Source: Nocardia jiangxiensis NBRC 101359 (lineage in GTDB: Bacteria > Actinomycetota > Actinomycetes > Mycobacteriales > Mycobacteriaceae). From it: 64,000 nucleotides of DNA. Positions 8,765-17,365 of the stretch are shown one piece after another. The position numbers and the translations under genes are program-made. Below the pieces are notes generated by a model. It saw nothing but the letters and a program-made list of their open reading frames with translations, was not told the DNA's origin and did no database searches. The stretch covers positions 62,001-126,000 of the forward strand of contig NZ_BAGB01000169.1 in NCBI RefSeq assembly GCF_000308615.1, written 5' to 3'. Numbering within the stretch: position 1 is the first letter of the stretch; every line of letters begins with the position of its first letter.

Positions 8765-9913
8765 GTGGTTGTGCAGTCAGCAACGATGCGGACCGGCCGC
8801 GACAGCGACGTCCATGTCGCCGAGCGCGCATTCGCCCAACTGCTGGAGCTGATCGGCCCGGACCCGGACCTGCTGCGACTACAGGACTTCAACCCCAGTT
8901 TGTCGCTGATCCGGGACTACGCGAGCCGGGCGCTGCGCACAGGGCTACCTTCTCCCGAGGTCACCGCCGATGTCGCCACGATTCTCACGTCCGTCGACAG
9001 TGCGATACGCGCGGACGTCGCTCGACGAATGCGAGTGCACAGCAAGCAGTTCGGCGGCCTGACTCAGGTGGTGCAAGCCATCAACGGAGACCGCGACGCT
9101 CCCCTGTCGCAGATCCTCACTCGGGAACTGTGCACCGGTCTGGGCTACGGCAAGGCCATGTACTCACTGGTGTCGGGATCATCCTGGGCGCCCGTGTCGA
9201 TCGCCCTCAATCCCGAACTGCGCGGCGACTTCGATCCTTTGGTGGCCGCGGTGAACGGCAATTCCATTCCGTTGCGCGACGCACCTCGCGAAGCAGAGCT
9301 GGTTCGCCGACGCCGCTCCTACGCCGTGGGACCTTCCGAGGTCAAGTGCCATACCTACCGGCCGCTGGTGGATCTGAGCCGGCCCGCCGGGTTTCTCGCG
9401 GTCCCCGTCGTCGTGGCGGACCGGGCGATCGCGATCGTCCACGTCGACCGACATGAGAACGACCTTACCGAGGCGGACATCCATCTGATCACCACCCTGG
9501 CGCAGGTCTGTGCACTGGCGACCGAATCGGCGCAATTGCGTGCGGTGATTTCCGAGCAGAACCGGCACACCACCGCCGAGTTGGACCGGCTGAACCGCGC
9601 TCTGCGAGAGCTCGAGCGCAGCGTGGTGACCCTCGACGACATCGAGGAGCGTCCCTCCGCGCCGCACGCAGAATGCCGAAACGATTCGCGTACAACGGAT
9701 TATCCGCCGGCGCTTACCGCCCGTGAACGCGATGTGCTGGCTCTCGTCGCCGCCGGCGCCACCAATTCGACGATATCTCGCAAGCTGTGCATATCCGACG
9801 GGACCGTGAAGTCGCACGTGCAACGCATCTTCAAGAAAATCGGGGTCAATACCAGGGCCGAAGCCGCCGCCCTGTACGCGGGCCGCCGTCCAGCGGCGGA
9901 ACCCCAGGCATGA
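8765..9913 (+). CDS. GAF-domain LuxR-family transcriptional regulator
   Basis: About 382 residues. The first part is helical, the middle (about residues 90-260) looks like a GAF-type sensor ending in a strand-rich PAGFLAVPVVVADRAIAIV segment, then a short coiled coil. The last 65 residues are a LuxR helix-turn-helix (LTARERDVLALVAAG, TVKSHVQRIFKKIG). The start is uncertain: a GTG at 8765 lies 5 bp after GAGGAG and is preferred, but GTG at 8771 or ATG at 8786 are possible. The stop overlaps the next regulator's start as ATGA, so the two are translationally coupled. It may activate the P450 cassette or module A. Confidence 0.87.
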   Translation: MVVQSATMRTGRDSDVHVAERAFAQLLELIGPDPDLLRLQDFNPSLSLIRDYASRALRTGLPSPEVTADVATILTSVDSAIRADVARRMRVHSKQFGGLTQVVQAINGDRDAPLSQILTRELCTGLGYGKAMYSLVSGSSWAPVSIALNPELRGDFDPLVAAVNGNSIPLRDAPREAELVRRRRSYAVGPSEVKCHTYRPLVDLSRPAGFLAVPVVVADRAIAIVHVDRHENDLTEADIHLITTLAQVCALATESAQLRAVISEQNRHTTAELDRLNRALRELERSVVTLDDIEERPSAPHAECRNDSRTTDYPPALTARERDVLALVAAGATNSTISRKLCISDGTVKSHVQRIFKKIGVNTRAEAAALYAGRRPAAEPQA

Positions 9914-10839
9914 CCACCCCTGCCGACGAACCGACCGCCACGGATTTGATGGCAGCCATGCGCCAAGCGTCCGGGCGCGAGCTGACCGAACTCGGAAGGC
10001 AACTCGCCGACCGGCTCGATCGGGAAAAAGCACTGCGAGACAACGAGGTCAGCCAGCTTCGGAGAAACGCCGAATCTCTCAACCGGGCAATTGCCGGTCT
10101 CGCCGCCGCCGCGTCCAGTGCGGAGCTGCTGCAGCGCGCGTGTGATGCGCTGGCGAATATCTGCTCCGCGAGCTGCGTTCTCGTATCAGGTATCGACATC
10201 CGATCCGATACGGCCGCACTGCTCGCGATCCACCGGCCCGATGCCGAAAGCCCTCCCCCGCAGGCATTCTCGCTCGAGGCAGGTTCGGCGGAGTCACGAG
10301 CCGTCGACTCGGGCGTACCGGTGACCGCCAGCCCGGTCGATACGCTCGGAGAGCTGTTTCCGCACATCTGCACGATCGTGGCCGTCGCGGTCGACAATTC
10401 GCCCGCCGTGCTGATCCACATTGCGGGCGAACTCGACTCCGCACAACACGATTCGGCCGCACTGCTCACCCAGGTCCTCGGGGCATGCCTGCAGCGGCTC
10501 GGCTTGGCCACCCGGCGAACTCGTCAACTCGATCTCCTGCGCTCGAGCGGAATCACACACGACAAGCTTCCGCGTGCCACCGATGCCGCCGAACCTGCCC
10601 CAGCGGCGGCACCGTGGACAGAACCACTGACCGAGCGCGAAAGCGAAGTTCTGCGTCTGGTGCTCAAAGGAGCATCCAATACCGCCATTGCCGATGAATT
10701 GGTGATCACGGTCGACACGGTGAAGTCCCACGTCAAACGTATTCTGCGCAAGCTGGGGGCGACCAACCGCAGCGAACTGATCGCCCGTCACTCGGCTTGC
10801 GGTGTCACGAATCGTTCGACTGCGCCACCGTCACGGTAA
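9910..10839 (+). CDS. LuxR-family transcriptional regulator
   Basis: A 309-residue paralogue of the preceding regulator: an N-terminal coiled-coil stretch (about residues 20-60), a probable GAF-like sensor (about 65-200) and a C-terminal LuxR helix-turn-helix (LTERESEVLRLVLKG, TVKSHVKRILRKLG, NRSELIARH). I chose ATG at 9910 because it overlaps the previous stop (ATGA). Its 3' end overlaps the convergent ferredoxin gene by 35 bp, so the two genes must share terminator space. With the left-edge gene this makes three related LuxR regulators within 11 kb. Confidence 0.87.
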   Translation: MTTPADEPTATDLMAAMRQASGRELTELGRQLADRLDREKALRDNEVSQLRRNAESLNRAIAGLAAAASSAELLQRACDALANICSASCVLVSGIDIRSDTAALLAIHRPDAESPPPQAFSLEAGSAESRAVDSGVPVTASPVDTLGELFPHICTIVAVAVDNSPAVLIHIAGELDSAQHDSAALLTQVLGACLQRLGLATRRTRQLDLLRSSGITHDKLPRATDAAEPAPAAAPWTEPLTERESEVLRLVLKGASNTAIADELVITVDTVKSHVKRILRKLGATNRSELIARHSACGVTNRSTAPPSR

Positions 10840-11128
10840 TCGTGTCCATCGTCGCGCCCAGAACCAACTGGCACGCCAGCCGGGAGCACGAACGCGCGCC
10901 CTCGAGGTACTCGAGCAGATCCTGCTCCTCCATCGACGGCTCGTCGAAGGCCTCGGCCGAGGCGCCCTCGACATAGACGTGACACGTCGCGCATGAGCAA
11001 CTCCCGCCACATTCGGCGACGATCCCAGGCAGGTTGTTGCGGACGGATCCGTCCATCACTGTCTGCCCCGCGGGTACATCGACCGAACTGGCCGAGCCAT
11101 CGGGCAATTGATAGACAACGGTGGGCAT
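10805..11128 (-). CDS. [2Fe-2S] ferredoxin of the P450 cassette
   Basis: A 107-residue adrenodoxin/putidaredoxin-type ferredoxin. The cluster ligands are Cys40, Cys46, Cys49 and Cys86, in the order CGGSCSCATC and RLACQ. Such proteins carry electrons from an FAD reductase to a class I P450. The ATG at 11128 follows a GGAGGA site. It is divergent from the P450 (11356) across a 227-bp promoter region, an arrangement like the terpredoxin/P450terp and rhodocoxin systems. It is not the low-potential type usually feeding a dehydratase activator. Confidence 0.93.
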   Translation of the reverse strand: MPTVVYQLPDGSASSVDVPAGQTVMDGSVRNNLPGIVAECGGSCSCATCHVYVEGASAEAFDEPSMEEQDLLEYLEGARSCSRLACQLVLGATMDTITVTVAQSNDS

Positions 11129-11286
11129 GGGGTCCTCCTCCAACAGGTGCGTGCTGAACGACAGCAAATCCAGTCTGCGAAGCGAATACGGCCCCTCACA
11201 TCCCCACGATGGTCGATTGATGCCAGCCATCGGAGTGAGGCGGCGGCGCAATTGCACCCTTTCTGCCGACACTCTTCCGGTATCGG

Positions 11287-11302
11287 TGTGATGTGACTCA
11301 CC
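11287..11302. promoter_or_regulatory. CRP/GlxR-like site before the P450
   Basis: TGTGA-N6-TCACC at 11287-11302 matches the CRP-type half-sites TGTGA/TCACA except for the last base. It is centred about 60 bp before the P450 start codon. Actinobacterial CRP/GlxR proteins use this pattern; binding here is inference. The rest of the 11129-11355 gap shows no gene. Confidence 0.35.
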
Positions 11303-11355
11303 CGCCTCGCTGCCACGCTGAGTAGCACTTCCCGATCGAGCGAGGAGAGAGATTC

Positions 11356-12678
11356 ATGAGCACCACGGAGCAGGCCACCGAGTTGATCCCGGACACCGTC
11401 GCCCGGCAGATCGTCCTTCCCGAGGGCCACCGTGACAACGATGCCCTGTTCGCGGCCTACAGCTGGTTGCGCGAGAACAATCCGCTGGGCCGCGCGGTCG
11501 TCGAGGGATACGACCCGTTGTGGCTGGTCAGCAAGCACGCCGACATCATGGAGATCGAGCGGCAGCCCGAGATCTTCACCAGCGCCGGCGGCGAGGACAA
11601 GGGGTCGGTCAACCCCATCCTGGCCAACCAGGCCGGTGACGAGTTCACCAAGAGCATCAACAACGGCAGCCTGCGGATTCTGGAGACACTCACCTACCTG
11701 GATCCGCCCGAGCACACCGAGATCAAAGACATTGCGCTGGACTGGTTCCGGCCGCAGAACCTGTCCCAGTGGGAGTCGGTGATCCGCGACCTGGCCAAGG
11801 CAGCCGTGGCCCGGCTGCTCGAGACCGACGGGCGCATCGACTTCGTCAAGGACTTCGCGCTGCAGTACCCGCTGCACGTCATCATGAGCCTGTTCGGTGT
11901 GCCCGAATCCGATGAGCCCCGGATGATGTCGCTGACACAGGAGTTCTTCGGCACCGCCGACCCCGACGCCGCGCGCGAGGACGTCGAACAGCTCACCCCG
12001 GACGCCGCAGCCAAGCAGTGGGTCGCCACGATCCAGGACTTCTACGCGTATTTCGAAGCGCTGCTTCAGGATCGGCGAAAGAGCCCCCGCGACGACCTCG
12101 CCACCGTCATCTCCCTGGCCCGCGACGCGAACGGTGAGTACTACCCGAACGAAACGGCCTACGGTTACTTCATCGCCATCGCGACCGCGGGCCACGACAC
12201 GACCTCGAGCACACTGGCCGGCGGCATGCTCGAACTCGGCCGCAACCCCGAGCAACTCGAGCGCGTCCGCAACGACCTGTCCCTGGTCCCGCACCTGGTC
12301 AACGAGTCGCTGCGCTGGGCATCGCCGGTAAAGCATTTCATGCGGACCGCGACCCAGGACTACACGCTGCGCGGGCGCGAGATTCACGCGGGTGATCGCT
12401 TCATGCTGCTGTACCAGTCCGGTAACCGCGACGCCGAAGCCAACCCGAACCCGGACAGTTTCGACCCCACCCGTCGCCCGAACAAGCACATCGCCTTCGG
12501 CTACGGCCCACACATGTGCATCGGGCAGCACCTGGCCAAGCTCGAACTCCGGGTCATGCTCGAAGAGTTGCTGCCGCACGTCAAGTCGATCACCCTGACC
12601 GGTGACACACGGTTCATCCAGACCAACTTCGTCGGCGGACTCAAGAACATGCCCGTCGCGATCGAGTTCGATCGGTAA
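11356..12678 (+). CDS. Cytochrome P450 (class I, hydroxylase)
   Basis: A 440-residue soluble P450. The I-helix oxygen-activation motif is AGHDTTSS, the K-helix ExxR is ESLRW and the haem loop is FGYGPHMCIGQHLA with Cys388 as axial ligand. It is followed directly by its reductase, an alcohol dehydrogenase and an aldehyde dehydrogenase. It therefore most likely hydroxylates a methyl group that is then oxidised to a carboxylate. The gene order recalls the P450terp (CYP108) operon for alpha-terpineol, and the protein may belong near that family. The substrate is not known. A GGAGAGAG site precedes the ATG. Confidence 0.93.
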   Translation: MSTTEQATELIPDTVARQIVLPEGHRDNDALFAAYSWLRENNPLGRAVVEGYDPLWLVSKHADIMEIERQPEIFTSAGGEDKGSVNPILANQAGDEFTKSINNGSLRILETLTYLDPPEHTEIKDIALDWFRPQNLSQWESVIRDLAKAAVARLLETDGRIDFVKDFALQYPLHVIMSLFGVPESDEPRMMSLTQEFFGTADPDAAREDVEQLTPDAAAKQWVATIQDFYAYFEALLQDRRKSPRDDLATVISLARDANGEYYPNETAYGYFIAIATAGHDTTSSTLAGGMLELGRNPEQLERVRNDLSLVPHLVNESLRWASPVKHFMRTATQDYTLRGREIHAGDRFMLLYQSGNRDAEANPNPDSFDPTRRPNKHIAFGYGPHMCIGQHLAKLELRVMLEELLPHVKSITLTGDTRFIQTNFVGGLKNMPVAIEFDR

Positions 12679-12680
12679 CC

Positions 12681-13937
12681 GTGGTGCACACGATGGATCC
12701 GACGCACACCGTGGTGATCGTCGGTGCGGGACAGGCCGGCGGAACGCTCGCCGGCCTGCTCCGGCAACAGAAGTTCCCCGGCCGCGTGGTTCTGGTCGGT
12801 GCCGAGTCCGACCCGCCGTATCAGCGACCGCCGCTGTCGAAGAAGTACGACGGCGAGGACTACATCCAGTGGCTGCGTCCCGAATCGTTCTACGCCGACA
12901 ACGACATCGAGCTGCGCCTGGCAGATCCGGTGGTCGGCATCGACCGCACGGCCCGCACCGTGACCCTGCGGTCCGGTGCGGTCATGCCCTACGGGACGTT
13001 GGTGCTCGCCACCGGCGCCAGTCCGCGCGCGCTGCCGGTTCCGGGAGCCCATCTGCCCGGAGTGCTCACCCTGCGCACACTCACCGACGCCGCCGCGCTG
13101 CGCACCGCGGTCCTGGCCGACGCACGGCTGGCGATCGTCGGCGCGGGCTACGTCGGGCTCGAGGTCGCGGCCGCGGCACGAGCGCGCGGCTGCGAGGTCA
13201 CGGTGATCGAACGCGAGGAGCGGGTCCTCGCGCGGGTGGCCAGCCCGGAGCTGTCCCGGATCCTCACCGACAGCCATCGCGCGCGCGGTACCCGGATCCT
13301 GACCGGAGCCGACGTGAGCGCGATTCTCGGCGACGACGACGGGGTGCGCGCCCTCCGGCTCGGCGATGGCACCGAAATCGGCTGTGACACAGTGATCGTC
13401 GGAATCGGCGCGGTGCCCGAGGACGGGCTCGCCCGAGCCGCGGGACTGGACTGCACGGCGGGAATCCTCGTCGACGGCGCCGCCCGGACCAGTGATCCGC
13501 ACATCCTGGCCATCGGCGACGTGACCCACCGGATGCACGACGGCCTGGGCACACTCGTACGGCTGGAGAGCATTCCGAGCGCGACCGAGCAGGCCAAACA
13601 GGCCGCCGCGGTCATCACCGGCGCGGCGGTTCCCCTGCACGAGGTGCCGTGGTTCTGGTCGGACCAGTTCGACCTGAAGATGAAGATCGCGGGCATCCTC
13701 ACCCCCGGCACCGAGGCCGTCCTGCGTGGCGATCCCGGCACCGGCTCGTGCGCGCTGTTCCACCTGGACTCCGAAGGAATCCCGCACAGCGTCGAAACCG
13801 TCAATGCCGCAGCCGATTTCATGGCCGGCAAGAAATTCATCGGTGGCCGGACACGTCTGAACCGGACCGCCCTGGCCGACAGCGGCACCCCCCTGCGCGA
13901 GGTCGCGCAGGGACTCGATCACACCCCGGCCGCCTAG
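12681..13937 (+). CDS. FAD-dependent ferredoxin reductase
   Basis: A 418-residue NAD(P)H:ferredoxin reductase of the putidaredoxin-reductase/rhodocoxin-reductase type. It shows the FAD Rossmann motif VVIVGAGQAGG, the RPPLSKKY segment that contacts FAD, a second Rossmann motif for NADH (AIVGAGYVGLEVAAAA) and the late ILAIGDV motif. It begins with GTG 2 bp after the P450 stop, or with ATG at 12693, so the two are coupled. It supplies electrons through the ferredoxin at 10805-11128. Confidence 0.92.
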   Translation: MVHTMDPTHTVVIVGAGQAGGTLAGLLRQQKFPGRVVLVGAESDPPYQRPPLSKKYDGEDYIQWLRPESFYADNDIELRLADPVVGIDRTARTVTLRSGAVMPYGTLVLATGASPRALPVPGAHLPGVLTLRTLTDAAALRTAVLADARLAIVGAGYVGLEVAAAARARGCEVTVIEREERVLARVASPELSRILTDSHRARGTRILTGADVSAILGDDDGVRALRLGDGTEIGCDTVIVGIGAVPEDGLARAAGLDCTAGILVDGAARTSDPHILAIGDVTHRMHDGLGTLVRLESIPSATEQAKQAAAVITGAAVPLHEVPWFWSDQFDLKMKIAGILTPGTEAVLRGDPGTGSCALFHLDSEGIPHSVETVNAAADFMAGKKFIGGRTRLNRTALADSGTPLREVAQGLDHTPAA

Positions 13938-13970
13938 CGCGGTCGATGTAGCAGAACGAAGGAGACGAAC

Positions 13971-15074
13971 ATGCAGGCACTCGCCGCAGTCGCACGCACA
14001 CCACAGGGCGAATTCTCACTCGAGACCATCACCATCGACGGCCCGAAGGCCGGCGAGGTGCTGGTCAAGGTGGAGGCCGTCGGAATCTGTCACACGGACC
14101 TGGCCGCCCGCGACGGGGCACTCCCGGTCTCCCTGCCCGCGGTCTTCGGCCACGAGGGTTGCGGCGTCGTCGAGGCGGTCGGCGCGGGCGTCACCAAGGT
14201 CGCGCCCGGCGACCGGGTCGGGATCACGTTCGCCAGCTGCGGGAGTTGTCCCTCCTGCCTGGCCGATTCCCCTTCCTACTGCCACAACTTCATGCACCTC
14301 AACTACGACGGTGTGCGCGCGGACGGCACCGGCCCGCTGTCCGGAGGTGACGAGGCGATCACCGGCTTCTTCTTCGGGCAGTCCTCGTTCGCCACCTACA
14401 GCTTGGCGCTGGAACGCAATGTGGTGCAGGTGCCCGCGGACCTTCCGGCCGAGATCATCGCTCCGATCGGCTGCGGCATCCAGACCGGCGCCGGAGCGGT
14501 CATGCGCTCGCTCGCGTGCCGCGCGGGCTCGGCGCTGCTGGTCGCCGGCGCCGGATCGGTCGGGCTGGCCGCGGTGATGGCCGCGGCGGTGCGGGACTGC
14601 GCGACGATCATCGTCGTCGAACCGCACGCCTCGCGCCGGGCCCTGGCCCTGGAACTCGGCGCGACCCACGCCTTGGACCCCGCCGCCGGTCCGGTCGCAG
14701 AGCAGGTCCGCGCCGTCGTCCCCGGCGGTGTCGACTGCGCCATCGACACCTCGGGCATTCCGGCGGTCATCGACAGCCTGGTGAAGTCGATGACCTTCCA
14801 CGGCAAACTCGGCCTGATCGGCGTGCCCGCGAATCCCGAAGCGGCACTGCCGCTCACCGTGATCGAAACGCTCGTCCTGGGAATCACCGTCATCGGCATC
14901 ATCGAAGGCGACAGCGACCCCGACGAATTCATTCCCGAGTTGATCGAACTGTTCCGGGCCGGACGGTTCCCGATCGACAAGCTGGTGACCACCTTCCCCT
15001 TCACCAAGATCAACGACGCCGTCACCGCGCAGCACCACGGCGAGGTGCTCAAGCCGGTGCTCGTCCACGAGTGA
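13971..15074 (+). CDS. Zinc-dependent alcohol dehydrogenase
   Basis: A 367-residue medium-chain dehydrogenase. Catalytic zinc ligands are Cys40 (GICHTD), His61/Glu62 (GHEG) and a later Cys (GCGIQTGAG). The structural zinc lobe has Cys90, 93, 96 and 104. The NAD-binding motif is VAGAGSVGLAA. It resembles aryl- and terpene-alcohol dehydrogenases. A strong AAGGAG site precedes the ATG. In this operon it should oxidise the alcohol made by the P450 to an aldehyde. Confidence 0.92.
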   Translation: MQALAAVARTPQGEFSLETITIDGPKAGEVLVKVEAVGICHTDLAARDGALPVSLPAVFGHEGCGVVEAVGAGVTKVAPGDRVGITFASCGSCPSCLADSPSYCHNFMHLNYDGVRADGTGPLSGGDEAITGFFFGQSSFATYSLALERNVVQVPADLPAEIIAPIGCGIQTGAGAVMRSLACRAGSALLVAGAGSVGLAAVMAAAVRDCATIIVVEPHASRRALALELGATHALDPAAGPVAEQVRAVVPGGVDCAIDTSGIPAVIDSLVKSMTFHGKLGLIGVPANPEAALPLTVIETLVLGITVIGIIEGDSDPDEFIPELIELFRAGRFPIDKLVTTFPFTKINDAVTAQHHGEVLKPVLVHE

Positions 15075-15099
15075 TCCGTTCTCCGCAGAAAGCACGACC

Positions 15100-16539
15100 A
15101 TGACAATCGATTACACCGATCTGTATCTCGACGGACGCTGGGTCGCACCGGCCACGAATGCGGTCATTCCGGTGATCTCCCCGAGCACCGAAGCGCGCAT
15201 CGGCTCGGTTCCCGAGGGCAGCGATGCCGATATCGACGCCGCGGTCGACGCCGCCCGAAGGGCATTCGACGATCCGGCCGGGTGGGCGCACTGGGACGGT
15301 AAACGCCGCGCGGACGCACTCGCGAAGTTCGCCGAAGAGTTGCAGGCGCGCGGCGAGGCGACCGCGAACCGGGTCAGCAGCCAGAACGGCATGCCGATCA
15401 GCCTCGCGCGCCAGTTCGAAAGTGGGTTTCCCGCACTGCTTCTGCAGTACTACGGCGCGATGGTCGCCGAATCCGAGGACGAGGTCCGTCCCGGGATGCT
15501 CGGCGGATCCACCGTGGTGGCGCGGTCCCCCATCGGCGTCGTCGGCGCCATCGTCCCGTGGAACGTGCCGCAGGCCATCACCTTCCTGAAGATCGCCCCG
15601 GCGCTGGCGGCCGGTTGCACCGTCGTGCTCAAACCAGCGCCCGAAACCGTCCTGGACGCCTTCCTGATGGCAGAGGCGGCAACCGCCGCGGGCATGCCAC
15701 CGGGTGTTCTGAACGTGGTGCCCGGCGGTCGTGAACTCGGCGCATATCTGGTACGCCACCCGGGGGTGGACAAGGTGTCGTTCACCGGCTCCACCGGGGC
15801 CGGACGGTCGATTGCACGCGACTGCGGCGAACTACTGCGGCCGGTGACCTTGGAGCTGGGCGGCAAGTCGGCCGCCATCGTGCTGGACGACGTCGACCTC
15901 GCCGCTGATATCGAATCCTTCTTCGGCGCAACGCTGTTGAACAACGGGCAGATCTGCTGGCTGTGCACTCGCGTGCTGGCGCCGGCCGCTCGCTACGACG
16001 AGATCGTCGACATCGTGACCGATCTGGCCAGGAACACCACCGTCGGCGATCCGCTCTCGGACACCACTCAGATGGGCCCGCTGGTCTCGCAGCGCCAGCG
16101 CGATCGCGTGGAAAGCTACATCGCGACCGGACAGCGCGACGGCGGTCGCGTCACCACCGGTGGCGGGCGAGCAGGCGAGCAGGGCTGGTTCGTCGAACCG
16201 ACGGTCTTCGCCGACGTCCGGCCCGAGCACACGATCGCGCGGGAGGAGATCTTCGGGCCCGTGCTGTCGGTGATTCGGTACACCGACGAGGACGACGCGG
16301 TGGCGATCGCCAACAGTTCGGAATACGGCCTCGGCGGCACGGTCTGGACCACGGACGCGGACCGGGGCGCTAGGTTCGCGCGGCGGATCGCCACGGGCAC
16401 GGTGGGAATCAACGGATACGCCAACGATCCGACCGCGCCGTTCGGCGGCATCAAGAGCAGCGGCATGGGCCGGGAACTGGGTCCCGAGGGGCTTTCCTCC
16501 TACCAGAACGTCAAGAGCATCTACCTCGACGTACGTTGA
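15100..16539 (+). CDS. NAD-dependent aldehyde dehydrogenase
   Basis: A 479-residue ALDH superfamily enzyme. The catalytic nucleophile is Cys286 in NNGQICWL and the general base Glu252 in LELGGKS; the cofactor-binding FTGST and PWNVP motifs are present. It lies 25 bp after the alcohol dehydrogenase and completes alcohol-to-acid oxidation, giving a carboxylate that one of the nearby acyl-CoA ligases could activate. The ribosome site is weak. A hairpin terminator follows 11 bp after the stop. Confidence 0.93.
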   Translation: MTIDYTDLYLDGRWVAPATNAVIPVISPSTEARIGSVPEGSDADIDAAVDAARRAFDDPAGWAHWDGKRRADALAKFAEELQARGEATANRVSSQNGMPISLARQFESGFPALLLQYYGAMVAESEDEVRPGMLGGSTVVARSPIGVVGAIVPWNVPQAITFLKIAPALAAGCTVVLKPAPETVLDAFLMAEAATAAGMPPGVLNVVPGGRELGAYLVRHPGVDKVSFTGSTGAGRSIARDCGELLRPVTLELGGKSAAIVLDDVDLAADIESFFGATLLNNGQICWLCTRVLAPAARYDEIVDIVTDLARNTTVGDPLSDTTQMGPLVSQRQRDRVESYIATGQRDGGRVTTGGGRAGEQGWFVEPTVFADVRPEHTIAREEIFGPVLSVIRYTDEDDAVAIANSSEYGLGGTVWTTDADRGARFARRIATGTVGINGYANDPTAPFGGIKSSGMGRELGPEGLSSYQNVKSIYLDVR

Positions 16540-16550
16540 CGGCGACAGGC

Positions 16551-16581
16551 ATAGCCCAGCGATAGGCAGCAGCTGGGCTAT
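16551..16581 (+). terminator. Hairpin terminator of the P450 operon
   Basis: A perfect 10-bp stem (ATAGCCCAGC at 16551-16560 with GCTGGGCTAT at 16572-16581) with an 11-base loop, starting 11 bp after the aldehyde dehydrogenase stop. No long T run follows, which is common for actinobacterial terminators. Confidence 0.75.
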
Positions 16582-16626
16582 TGCCTTCATAATTGGCATG
16601 ACCATATAATGGTCATGCCAATTATG
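16581..16626 (+). promoter_or_regulatory. Promoter covered by a 39-bp perfect palindrome
   Basis: Positions 16588-16605 and 16609-16626 are perfect 18-bp inverted arms around a 3-base spacer, with the core ATGACCAT-ATA-ATGGTCAT. The consensus TATAAT at 16605-16610 sits exactly in the centre, and TTGCCT at 16581-16586 lies 18 bp upstream, so the palindrome covers the -10 element of a plus-strand promoter. The half-site ATGACCAT also occurs in the operators near 25250 and 30600. The downstream gene is the small protein at 16682. Confidence 0.7.
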
Positions 16627-16681
16627 AGCTTTGCGGACCCTTTCCAGCGAAGGGGTCGACCCATCGAAAGTGGCGGACACG

Positions 16682-16939
16682 ATGCGAACCATGCCGACTC
16701 CACATTCCCGATCGCGACTCGCGCAACGCATCAGGCAGTACCAGCAAGCCCGCGATGCGCCACGCCGCACGCCGCACGCGCCACCCCCGTACGTCTACAG
16801 CGAGATCGACGAGATGATTCGCCTGGCCGAGATGTGGCTGCCGTTCGGCGGCCCGCCGGAGGAGGAGATCTTCACCCGGTTCGGACTGACCAGGCACGCA
16901 TTCCAGGCAAGGCTCGAAAAGGCGCTCACCATACGCTGA
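16682..16939 (+). CDS. Small conserved hypothetical protein (DUF3263-like)
   Basis: An 85-residue protein with a basic N-terminus and a compact helical C-terminal part (SEIDEMIRLAEMWLPFGG, then EEEIFTRFGLTRHAFQARL). That segment resembles actinobacterial DUF3263-type small proteins, possibly DNA-binding. In-frame starts are TTG at 16631, ATG at 16682 and ATG at 16691; ATG 16682 is chosen but no strong ribosome site decides it. It lies just downstream of the promoter-palindrome at 16581-16626. Function unknown. Confidence 0.6.
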   Translation: MRTMPTPHSRSRLAQRIRQYQQARDAPRRTPHAPPPYVYSEIDEMIRLAEMWLPFGGPPEEEIFTRFGLTRHAFQARLEKALTIR

Positions 16940-16970
16940 CTCCGATCCGGGCCGCCATGAGCGACACCGC

Positions 16971-17240
16971 TGGGATTCCAAGGAAACACCGAGAGCCGCG
17001 ATTCAGATCGTGCACGGCTCGGATCTGCCGTTCTATCTGGCGGTGGGTGATCGCGATCCGGTCAACGCCGGCCTCGCATTGTTCGACCCGCTCGCCGAAC
17101 GCCTCCGCGCCGCGGGTGTCGAACATGTGACGACCAGGGTGTATCCGGATGCACGGCACGAAATCCTCAACGAGACCAACCGGGACGAGGTCGTCGCGGA
17201 CCTGATCGGATGGCTGCAGGCGCACCTGGCTCGAGGATGA
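16971..17240 (+). pseudogene. Truncated alpha/beta-hydrolase (C-terminal fragment)
   Basis: The frame reads LPFYLAVGDRDPVN and later RVYPDARHEILNETNRD up to a stop at 17240. These are the last strands of a serine hydrolase/monoglyceride-lipase type fold, carrying the catalytic Asp and His. The nucleophile-Ser half is missing, and upstream sequence in the same frame is not hydrolase-like. A GTG at 17010 could still start a 76-residue product, but an active enzyme is impossible. It looks like the remnant of a deletion near the preceding small gene. Confidence 0.65.
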
Positions 17241-17365
17241 TCTCGGCCGCACCCCGGGCACGAGCGCAACCGATCGCCGCGATGAGGGGCCCCAGCCGGT
17301 GGACAGCGCAATATACTTGACCCACCAGCGCGACGGGGCACCGCGGAAGCATCGAGACAGAGCGC

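Noticed and set aside
16609..17130. Plus-strand frame of 173 codons beginning in the palindrome
   Set aside because: Its composition is Arg/Pro/Ala shadow-like, and two other frames in the same stretch carry recognisable protein (small protein and hydrolase fragment).
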